DNA of 64,000 nt from Heterotrichella gracilis (Eukaryota > Sar > Xanthophyceae > Tribonematales > Xanthonemataceae): the NCBI GenBank assembly GCA_032358255.1, contig JAULBX010009880.1, positions 44,655 to 108,654 of the forward strand. Reading direction: 5' to 3'. Numbering within the stretch: position 1 is the first letter of the stretch; each line of letters opens with the position of its first letter. The position numbers and the translations under genes were made by a program. A model generated the notes under the pieces. It worked only from the letters and a program-made list of their open reading frames with translations, made no database searches and had not been told where the DNA came from. Shown piece after piece: positions 32,280 to 38,993 of the stretch.

Positions 32280-33311
32280 ATGAAAAAACTTTACAGTACG
32301 ACTTCTTATAAGGAATGGAATAGCAGACAGGCCAAACGAAGCTGGAGGCGTAACTTAGCGACACAGGAACAAAGACAAGCTCGTAGACGTGGCACGGAAG
32401 GACTTAAGAAAAAAATTTTAAGGGAAAGAAGAGAGGAAGAGCAATTCGTTAAGAAAAAAGCACCAAGCAACTTCTCGTTCGTTGAGAACACTGAGGAAAT
32501 ACTTCAATTTCTCAATGAATTGAGAGATTTGTTTCGTAGAAGAAGAGACGTTTTTGTTGATTTAAGACAAGTTACAAATTTAAATAATGATGCTATCGTT
32601 CTGTTTATTTCGCTAATACAAAACCCTAAAATTGTAAACGGAGTAAGAGTCCGAGGTAGTTACCCATTAAATGACAAATTGAGAAAAATTTTCATCGAAA
32701 GTGGAGCATTTGGGAATGTTACCAATGAGGATGCCGGACACAAGAACTATATTTTGACCCGGAGAAACAAAAAAGCTGAAGGAGCTATAGCGGCAGATGT
32801 AATCCGTAGAGCCACCACGGTTGTTTTCAAGGAAGAAGGTCGATGTCCGGGCATTTACCGTGCACTAATGGAAAGTATGGCCAATACTTGCTACCACGCA
32901 AAACCAACTAGAATTGGAGAAGAAACTTGGTTTTTGACCGTATATCATGACAAAGACAAAGGCCATGTATCCTTTGCATTTATCGACTTGGGTGTAGGTA
33001 TTTTTAAATCGTCCAAGATGAATGATTTTAAAATGAAAGCTGCTGAGTTTTTTGGATGGAGTAATAATAAACAAATTCTGAAAGAGATTATTTCAGGAAA
33101 TAAGCTTTCAAGTACGAAAATCCCATACCGAGGTAAAGGATTACCAACTATATATATGGGTCTGGAACGAAATTATTATAGTAACTTGCACATTATTTCG
33201 AATGATGTAAAAGCCAACCTTACAACTGGTGAATACACAAATTTAAAAACCGAGTTCAACGGTACATTTCTTTACTTTGAACTCAACAATACGAACAGAT
33301 GGATACGATAA
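32280..33311 (+). CDS. STAS-like plus GHKL ATPase protein (first gene of a three-gene module)
   Basis: 343 residues. An Arg/Lys-rich N-terminus (about 10-55) leads into a STAS-like domain (about 60-160, FVDLRQVTNLNNDAIVLFIS). A GHKL/HATPase domain (about 190-340) shows all three nucleotide boxes: ALMESMANTCYHA (N box), FAFIDLGVGIF (D-x-G-x-G) and RGKGLPTIYMG (G2 box). The combination recalls anti-sigma kinase/anti-anti-sigma logic, here on one chain with a second STAS protein next door. It is translationally coupled (13-base overlap) to the following gene. The boxes are intact, so ATP binding is likely. The output is unknown. Confidence 0.75.
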   Translation: MKKLYSTTSYKEWNSRQAKRSWRRNLATQEQRQARRRGTEGLKKKILRERREEEQFVKKKAPSNFSFVENTEEILQFLNELRDLFRRRRDVFVDLRQVTNLNNDAIVLFISLIQNPKIVNGVRVRGSYPLNDKLRKIFIESGAFGNVTNEDAGHKNYILTRRNKKAEGAIAADVIRRATTVVFKEEGRCPGIYRALMESMANTCYHAKPTRIGEETWFLTVYHDKDKGHVSFAFIDLGVGIFKSSKMNDFKMKAAEFFGWSNNKQILKEIISGNKLSSTKIPYRGKGLPTIYMGLERNYYSNLHIISNDVKANLTTGEYTNLKTEFNGTFLYFELNNTNRWIR

Positions 33312-33631
33312 ACATTAAAGTAGCCGACGATTACACTAAAATCCCCGGCGTTCGTGAAGAAAGGGAAGGTGATTTCCCAGGTGAACAATTTTTACAGGAA
33401 ATATTATTACCAAAATTCAAACAAGCGGTAGAAGAAAAAAAGAAACTTTATATTGACCTAGATGGTACGGCTGGTTATGCAACCTCATTTTTGGAGTCCG
33501 CTTTCGGTGGTTTATGTCGTTTGTATAAAGACTCAAAACTAATTCTCGATAATATTATTTTGAAAAGTGACGAGGACCCATTTTTGGTTGAAGACATCAA
33601 GGAATATATCAAAGATGCTAATAATAAGTAA
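33299..33631 (+). CDS. STAS-like (DUF4325-type) partner protein
   Basis: 110 residues, alpha/beta. The segment LYIDLDGTAGYATSFLESAF (about 56-75) is the core of the STAS-like DUF4325 family, where 'hhhDhdG..ghs.SFhdEhFG' is typical. It overlaps the ATPase gene by 13 bases and overlaps the next gene through TAATG, so the three form one translational unit. By analogy with SpoIIAA/RsbV proteins it may be phosphorylated or bound by the GHKL partner; the usual phosphoacceptor would be among the Thr/Ser of this core. Family resemblance good; mechanism inferred. Confidence 0.7.
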   Translation: MDTINIKVADDYTKIPGVREEREGDFPGEQFLQEILLPKFKQAVEEKKKLYIDLDGTAGYATSFLESAFGGLCRLYKDSKLILDNIILKSDEDPFLVEDIKEYIKDANNK

Positions 33632-34197
33632 TGCGAATTTTAATTGGTATAATTATTTTCTCACTTGGTGTATGCTTTGGTCTTGCCATCGGGTACTATC
33701 ATGGGATACCCCTTGAGGAGAAAGTTAATATAGTTGATTTGGCTACACTGATAGTAACCGTCTTTTTAGCGCTTTACATTCCGAACTTTCTTGATAAGTA
33801 CATTCAAGATAAACGTTCCGAAAAGGATGTTTTGATCCGAAAGGTAGAACAACTTCAAAATACATTCAAGGAGGTAAACAATATTGTGAACGAGTGCTTC
33901 CTGACAGGTGTTGTTTCTGGGATTAATAGTCAGCAAATAATTAGCCGATTTACAACTATCTCTACTGAACTTGAAACGGCTAAGACGCTTTTAGATCATT
34001 GTTTAAAGGATAAATTCAACACAGAAATAGATGCTCTAATTACATTTCGTAGAAGATACAAGAATATTGTAACAGGAGGACGATTTCAAGATAGGAACTA
34101 CCGGTATGATATCTTAACAAAGGCAGAAGAAGAAAAACTATTCGGTAGTATTGATAAGGAGCTCTGCCTTTTGATTATCAAGATTAACAGAGTATAA
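33631..34197 (+). CDS. 2-TM membrane protein, third gene of the STAS-GHKL module
   Basis: 188 residues. Two membrane helices (about 3-22, ILIGIIIFSLGVCFGLAIGY; and about 36-53, DLATLIVTVFLALYIPNF) are followed by a cytoplasmic helical domain of about 130 residues with regular Leu/Lys/Glu patterns (SEKDVLIRKVEQLQNTFKEV). The ATG is inside the TAATG overlap with the STAS gene. The membrane position and helical tail suit an effector or a sensor controlled by the two cytoplasmic partners. No family recognised. Confidence 0.65.
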   Translation: MRILIGIIIFSLGVCFGLAIGYYHGIPLEEKVNIVDLATLIVTVFLALYIPNFLDKYIQDKRSEKDVLIRKVEQLQNTFKEVNNIVNECFLTGVVSGINSQQIISRFTTISTELETAKTLLDHCLKDKFNTEIDALITFRRRYKNIVTGGRFQDRNYRYDILTKAEEEKLFGSIDKELCLLIIKINRV

Positions 34198-34311
34198 GTT
34201 GAAGAAAATCTCAATCTGGAGTACGGAAAAGAAGTACGGAAATGTGTTAAAATGCTCTAAAACGCAGCTTTTTGTATGCCTGGAAGCCGCAAAAACACTG
34301 AAAACAGGACT

Positions 34312-34345
34312 GGTCATGAGGGGTTCGAATCCCCCCCTGACCGCA
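34312..34345 (+). other. tRNA 3'-end fragment, probable attachment-site scar
   Basis: The sequence holds a T-arm (GAGGGG TTCGAAT CCCCC) followed by the 3' acceptor strand CCTGACC and G. No matching 5' acceptor (GGTCAGG), D-arm or anticodon arm is found upstream, so it is not a complete tRNA. A rho-independent terminator at 34360-34388 follows, as expected after a real tRNA gene. This is what remains at the far end of an element inserted into a tRNA gene's 3' end. If so, the element lies to the left and the intact tRNA is outside the window. Confidence 0.6.
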
Positions 34346-34359
34346 CTGAAACAAAAGCG

Positions 34360-34388
34360 ACCCCGCGCAAGCGGGGTTTTTTGTTTTT
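34360..34388 (+). terminator. Rho-independent terminator after the tRNA fragment
   Basis: ACCCCGC / GCGGGGT with loop GCAA, then six T and TTTTTAT. It is the strongest terminator in the window and lies 14 bases past the tRNA fragment. Confidence 0.85.
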
Positions 34389-34396
34389 ATCAGTAG

Positions 34397-34883
34397 CGTA
34401 GAAAGCTTTGCTTTCTTAAGCGAATGATGAAAGCAAAAAATACCCGAAGGGTTGCTTCGTTTCAGTACGGGCGCCACCCAAAGGTTCAGCGAGCAGAGCG
34501 AGCTAATCCCTATATACTTGCAGTCCACTTGGATAGAATTTTTTGTATTTACGAATATCGTAGAAAGCTTTGCTTTCTTAAGCGGATGATGAAAACAAAA
34601 AATACCCGAAGGGTTGCTTCGCTTCATTGCGGACCCCCACCCGCAGGATCAGCGAGCAAAGCGAGCTAATCCCTATATGCCTGCAGTTCACTTGGATAGA
34701 ATTTTTTGTATTTACGAATATCGTAGAAAGCTTTGCTTTCTTAAGCGAATGATGAAAACAAAAAATACCCGAAGGCTTGCTTCGCTTCAGTGCGGTCGCC
34801 ACCCAACGGATCAGCGAGCAATGAAGCGAACGAGTTCCAGAATGTAATACAAATCGAGTTCTGCTTCAGTGCGAGCTAATCCT
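34397..34883. repeat. About three tandem copies of a ~163-bp repeat
   Basis: Copies begin at 34397, 34559 and 34722 with CGTAGAAAGCTTTGCTTTCTTAAGCG. Each contains the palindromic AAAGCTTTGCTTT core, then CCCGAAGGGTTGCTTCG, and AGCGAGC(A/-)AAGCGAGCTAATCCCTATAT. The third copy diverges at its end. The repeats hold no credible gene; the frames crossing them are repeat artefacts. They lie between the tRNA fragment and the core gene at 35119. A 12-base match to the reverse complement of the tRNA-fragment flank (TTCAGTGCGGTC) occurs in the third copy. Confidence 0.8.
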
Positions 34884-34894
34884 TCTAATAATTG

Positions 34895-34923
34895 AATACC
34901 CTTTCCTAAGTAAGGGATTTTTT
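34895..34923 (+). terminator. Terminator-like hairpin before the prohibitin-like gene
   Basis: CCCTT / AAGGG with a short loop followed by six T, after the end of the tandem repeats. It separates the repeat region from the core gene. Confidence 0.55.
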
Positions 34924-35106
34924 ATTTACACGAAAAGGGAAAGAAAATGGTGTTTTGAAGATGTATTCAAACGCCTATTATTGTTGTCAGATACATTCTG
35001 TCCATTTTTCTTTTTAAGACCAATAAAAGCTACCTTTATCTAAGTTTAGAAAGGAATATGTTAATGTGAAAATTATTTCTAAATCTATATCACTTATTTA
35101 AAAATT

Positions 35107-35115
35107 AAAGGAGGT
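35107..35115 (+). promoter_or_regulatory. Unusually strong Shine-Dalgarno site
   Basis: AAAGGAGGT, 4 bases before the ATG at 35119. Most genes here lack such a site, as is usual in Bacteroidota, so this one stands out and supports the start. Confidence 0.7.
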
Positions 35116-35118
35116 CAA

Positions 35119-36024
35119 ATGTTTCTCATTATTTTAGGCATCATCATTATTGCCGTTTCGTATTTTGTAGTAAAAGATAATTTCAGAATTAACCGCTATT
35201 ACAAACTCATCAACACCTTAGGTGTGTTTTTAATTCTCATTGGTTTGGCAACGGCCGTTGTAAAACAAGTAGAAGCAGGCGAAACCGGCGTACAAACCTT
35301 GTTTGGAAAAGTAGATGATCACATTTTAGAAAGTGGTTTAAATGTCATTAATCCTTTGGTTGAAGTCACCATGTTTGATATTAAAACGCAAAATTATACC
35401 ATGTCCGGTGTGCATGACGAAGGAGATAAAGGTGGAGATGATGCTATCAGAGTGCTTTCAGCGGATGGCTTAGAAGTAATTATTGATTTAACCGTATTGT
35501 ATAGAGTACTTCCTAATCAAGCACCTCGGATCTTACAGGAAATTGGAGCTGATTATAAGAACACCATTGTTCGACCAATTACCCGCACTAAAATACGCGA
35601 CAATGCCGTGTATTACGATGCTGTGGCGCTTTATTCAACCAAACGCGATGAGTTTCAGGAAAGGATCTTTAAGGGTATTGAAAAAGATTTTAAATCCAGA
35701 GGTCTCATCCTGGAACAATTACTGGTGAGAAATATCACCTTGCCTCAATCTGTAAAAATAACCATTGAATCAAAAATTAATGCGGAACAAGAAGCTCAAA
35801 AAATGCAATTCGTGTTACAAAAAGAAAAACAAGAAGCAGAACGGAAACGGGTGGAAGCCCAGGGTATTGCCGATTATCAAAAGATCATCAATACCGGTTT
35901 AAGTGAACAGCAATTGCAATATGAAATGATTAAAGCCAATAAAGAAATTGCGACATCCCCTAATACTAAAATAATTATCATGGGTGGCGGCAAACAAGTT
36001 CCACTGATCATCAGTGATAAATAA
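35119..36024 (+). CDS. Prohibitin/SPFH-family membrane protein
   Basis: 301 residues. Two closely spaced N-terminal hydrophobic helices (about 2-18 and 31-46) anchor it, followed by an SPFH/PHB domain (about 48-225) with GVQTLFGKVDDHILESGLNVINP and YRVLPNQAPRI, and a C-terminal Glu/Lys coiled coil (about 210-260). The final part ends in IIIMGGGKQVPLIIS. Bacterial prohibitins form oligomeric rings in the membrane and often regulate membrane proteases. No protease or NfeD neighbour is present. It sits at the border with the accessory island and is probably a core gene. Confidence 0.85.
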   Translation: MFLIILGIIIIAVSYFVVKDNFRINRYYKLINTLGVFLILIGLATAVVKQVEAGETGVQTLFGKVDDHILESGLNVINPLVEVTMFDIKTQNYTMSGVHDEGDKGGDDAIRVLSADGLEVIIDLTVLYRVLPNQAPRILQEIGADYKNTIVRPITRTKIRDNAVYYDAVALYSTKRDEFQERIFKGIEKDFKSRGLILEQLLVRNITLPQSVKITIESKINAEQEAQKMQFVLQKEKQEAERKRVEAQGIADYQKIINTGLSEQQLQYEMIKANKEIATSPNTKIIIMGGGKQVPLIISDK

Positions 36025-36036
36025 GGTAACAACAAC

Positions 36037-37101
36037 TTAAGTTCGGCTCATCGACTTAATTTTTTCAACGATTCCTTTCACTTCATCAAGTGTATTGTTT
36101 TTTCCAAAAGAGAAACGATAGGATCGTTTTATCTCTTCGGCACTGAGTCCCATGGATGACAGTACATGCGAGGGTTTAGTCCTATTGTGAGCAAATTCAT
36201 ATTCTGTTAACAGATCGGAAATGTTCAGGGTTATAGGAAATGTTAAGTTGCTGGTATTGTGCAAACGGTGACGGGTACTTCCGTTGATCCTTAATCCATC
36301 TATATCTAAAAGCTGGTGCTCAAAATAATTTTTTAGTTTTGAAAGGTGGCTGCTGGTTTCCCAATAGTTTAACAGACTTAATTCTGCCGCTTTTCCAAAT
36401 CCAACCATAGCGCTGCTTTCCATATTTGCCGAATTCAGTTGTTCGATCAGCTTTTTAAGCGCCGTATGTTTATCAGAAATATACAATGCGCCGATCCCAG
36501 GCGGACCGTACATTTTATGAGCGCCGAAGGCCATCAGATCAATTCCTAATTCAGAAAGGTCTGTTCTCATTTTTCCAACATATTGTGAAGCATCGCTAAA
36601 AAAGAGCACCTGATTTCTTTGACAGATCTCAGAAATTTCTTCTATGGGTTGTATGACCCCTGTCTCATTATTGGCGGCCATTACACTCACCAAGATGGTG
36701 CTTGGTCGAAGTGTGCGTTTTAATTCATCCAAAGAGATCAATCCTTCCGGATCAACACTCAGGTAGCTGATTTCCGCTCCTTTTAATTCCAATGCTTTGC
36801 AAGTGCTTAATACGGCAGGGTGTTCAACTAGAGTGGTAATGATATGAGGTTTTTTTTCTTTACTAAGTTCAAAAATGGCATTTAGGGCGAGTTGGATGGA
36901 ATGACTGGTTCCTTGGGTGAAAACAATTTCAGAAGTTTCACAGCCCAAAAGTTTAGCAAGCTGCTGATAGGCCTGTTCTATTTCTTTATTGACCTCATTT
37001 TTCGGCAGATTCATCATGGAAGCCATCTTCTCCAATACCTCCTGATCAGTCTTTGTTGTTCGGTTATTATTAAAATAAATTAAGTTGTTTTTAATGTCCA
37101 T
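36037..37101 (-). CDS. Cysteine-desulfurase-like class V aminotransferase lacking the usual catalytic Cys
   Basis: 354 residues of NifS/IscS fold. The PLP lysine is in FGAHKMYGPPGIGALY (about 196-211), and TQGTSHSIQLALNAI and NNETGVIQPI mark the cofactor site. The C-terminal end has PSHVLSSMGLS, then SYRFSFGKNNTLDEV, as in the family. However, the loop that normally carries SGSACSSG before PSHVL reads TEYEFAHNRTKPSHVL, so the catalytic cysteine is absent; the first block is NNNRTT rather than the usual NNATT. The protein may thus be an aminotransferase-like lyase of other specificity or a degenerated paralogue. It is divergent from the EamA gene, whose promoter overlaps its start. Confidence 0.8.
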   Translation of the reverse strand: MDIKNNLIYFNNNRTTKTDQEVLEKMASMMNLPKNEVNKEIEQAYQQLAKLLGCETSEIVFTQGTSHSIQLALNAIFELSKEKKPHIITTLVEHPAVLSTCKALELKGAEISYLSVDPEGLISLDELKRTLRPSTILVSVMAANNETGVIQPIEEISEICQRNQVLFFSDASQYVGKMRTDLSELGIDLMAFGAHKMYGPPGIGALYISDKHTALKKLIEQLNSANMESSAMVGFGKAAELSLLNYWETSSHLSKLKNYFEHQLLDIDGLRINGSTRHRLHNTSNLTFPITLNISDLLTEYEFAHNRTKPSHVLSSMGLSAEEIKRSYRFSFGKNNTLDEVKGIVEKIKSMSRT

Positions 37102-37114
37102 TCAATTAACTTTG
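37085..37114 (+). promoter_or_regulatory. Bacteroidota promoter of the EamA transporter gene
   Basis: TTG at 37085-37087, 19-base spacer, TAACTTTG at 37107-37114: full match to TTG-N19-TAnnTTTG. It overlaps the start codon of the divergent desulfurase-like gene, and supports the EamA start at 37127. Confidence 0.7.
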
Positions 37115-37126
37115 CCGGCGTTTATA

Positions 37127-38023
37127 ATGGTTAAAGGTATAAATAAACATTTTCTCCTGCTACATGTGATCGTATTCATATGGGGTTTTTCCCCCATTTT
37201 AGGAAGATACATCACGGCTAACACCTGGCAATTGGTTTGGTTTAGAATTCTGATCACCATTGTGGCAATGATAGCTTATTTGAAATTGAGTAAACACAGC
37301 TTTAAAATTTCCCGTCAACATTTTATTCAATTAAGTGGCATTGGCATCATCATTATGATTCACTGGTTAGCTTTTTATGGCGCCATTAAAGTTTCCAATG
37401 TCAGCGTGACCATGGTTGCCTTTAGTACCGGCACACTCTTTAGTTCAATTATTGAACCCTTGATCTATAAACGCAGGGTGAGGCCATATGAGGTAGTTAT
37501 TGGATTGATCATCATTGCAGCCATTGGACTTATTTTTTCAATTGAGACGCATTACTGGTTGGGCATAACACTTGGAATTCTGGCCGCTTTTACCTCCTCT
37601 TTGTTTGGGGTGTTCAATGGCATCATGGCACATAAATTAAAACCGGGCATCATCAGTTTTTATGAATTAAGTGCGGCCTTATTTGGATTAACCTTGTTTA
37701 TTGCCTTTAATGGTGATTTTAGTCCGACTTTTTTTAAGTTGGATGAGGCCTCGGTGATTGGTTTATTGATTTTGAGTTTAGTGTGTACTGTTTTTCCATT
37801 CATCACCGCAGTCGATCTGGCAAAGCATATTAGTCCTTATACCATTGTGCTTACTGTTAATCTAGAGACGGTATATGGGATCTTGTGGGCCATTTTATTT
37901 TTTAGTGAGAATAAAGAGGTTGAACCTACGTTTTATCTGGGTGTTTGTATCATATTGCTGGCTATTTTTCTAAATTCGTATCTTAAACGCATCAGCGATA
38001 AACGCGAAGTAAAAATAGATTGA
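37127..38023 (+). CDS. EamA/DMT-family transporter
   Basis: 298 residues, starting at ATG 37127, just 12 bases after the -7 promoter box. It has about ten membrane helices in two EamA repeats; typical parts are FIWGFSPILGRYI near the start, GAIKVSNVSVTMVAFSTGTLF in helix 3-4, and PYTIVLTVNLETVYGILWAILFF at the second repeat. DMT transporters export or import small metabolites. Substrate cannot be read from the sequence. The stop overlaps the next start (TTGA), so the glycosyltransferase gene is translationally coupled. Confidence 0.9.
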   Translation: MVKGINKHFLLLHVIVFIWGFSPILGRYITANTWQLVWFRILITIVAMIAYLKLSKHSFKISRQHFIQLSGIGIIIMIHWLAFYGAIKVSNVSVTMVAFSTGTLFSSIIEPLIYKRRVRPYEVVIGLIIIAAIGLIFSIETHYWLGITLGILAAFTSSLFGVFNGIMAHKLKPGIISFYELSAALFGLTLFIAFNGDFSPTFFKLDEASVIGLLILSLVCTVFPFITAVDLAKHISPYTIVLTVNLETVYGILWAILFFSENKEVEPTFYLGVCIILLAIFLNSYLKRISDKREVKID

Positions 38024-38991
38024 CAAAAATTCTCATCATACGATTTAGTTCTATTGGAGACATAGTATTAACTACTCCGGTTATACGTTGTCTAAAACGC
38101 CAGTTAACAGGCGTACAGGTTCATTTTGTGACGAAGGAAGTGTTTTCCAGTGTACTTACGAATAATCCCTATATCGATCAATTGCATACCTTTAAAAAGG
38201 ACATTTCTGAATTATATAAAACCTTGCAGGATGAAAAATTTGACTATGTGATCGACCTTCATAAAAATTTACGAAGCCTTCGATTAAAACAAAAACTAAA
38301 TACCAAGTCCTACGCCTTTGATAAACTTAATCTGAAAAAATTTTTAGCGGTTAATCTAAAACTCACCGGAATCTTACCAAAAGAACACATTGTTGAACGG
38401 TATTTAGACACGGTGAAACCCCTTGGTATTAGAGATGATCAAAAGGGCCTGGATTATTTCCTTAGCAAGGAGGATGAAGTTGACGTAAGAACTAAGTTGC
38501 CAGATTCAATAAATCAAAGGTTCATTGCTTTGGTGATTGGTGGATCCTATTTTACAAAAAAGATCCCTTTTCAAAAGTTAAGTGAGATCTGCGAACAAGC
38601 CACTTTGCCAATAATTTTGATCGGTGGAAAAGAAGATCAAGTCATCGCTAACGAATTAAAAATAAAATTGCCTTCTGTCTTAAATATGTGTGGAACCTTA
38701 ACACTGAATCAAAGTGCTTCTGTTGTAAAGCAATCAGAATGGGTGATCACCGCCGATACCGGATTAATGCACATTGCCGCGGCATTTCATAAAAAAATTA
38801 TTTCGGTCTGGGGAAATACGATTCCGGAATTTGGCATGGGTCCATATCTTCCGAATGAAAACAACAAGATCTTACAAATAGAAAATTTAAACTGCCGTCC
38901 TTGTTCCAAACTGGGATTTAAAAAATGTCCGAAAGGGCATTTTAAATGCATGAATGACATTGATTACACCTTCATCTCAAAACTGACTTAG
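38020..38991 (+). CDS. Glycosyltransferase family 9 (heptosyltransferase-like)
   Basis: 323 residues. Start TTG at 38020 overlaps the previous TGA stop (TTGA), with MTKILIIRFSSIGDIVLTTP as the first block. Typical GT9 motifs: IRFSSIGDIVL at the N-terminus, SEWVITADTGLMHIAAAF and ISVWGNT in the C-terminal half, and the Cys-rich CRPCSKLGFKKCPKGHF near the end. These enzymes add heptose to the lipopolysaccharide core; an outer-membrane glycolipid role is likely. Alternative start codons are not evident, so TTG is accepted with moderate certainty. Confidence 0.85.
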   Translation: MTKILIIRFSSIGDIVLTTPVIRCLKRQLTGVQVHFVTKEVFSSVLTNNPYIDQLHTFKKDISELYKTLQDEKFDYVIDLHKNLRSLRLKQKLNTKSYAFDKLNLKKFLAVNLKLTGILPKEHIVERYLDTVKPLGIRDDQKGLDYFLSKEDEVDVRTKLPDSINQRFIALVIGGSYFTKKIPFQKLSEICEQATLPIILIGGKEDQVIANELKIKLPSVLNMCGTLTLNQSASVVKQSEWVITADTGLMHIAAAFHKKIISVWGNTIPEFGMGPYLPNENNKILQIENLNCRPCSKLGFKKCPKGHFKCMNDIDYTFISKLT

Positions 38992-38993
38992 AT

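Noticed and set aside
34286-34345. A complete tRNA gene
   Set aside because: Only the T-arm and the 3' acceptor strand exist; no matching 5' acceptor, D-arm or anticodon arm was found upstream.
34199-34847. Several overlapping open frames of 65-126 codons on both strands
   Set aside because: They arise from the 163-bp tandem repeats and the tRNA fragment. The frames repeat the same peptide text with each copy and lack any other support.
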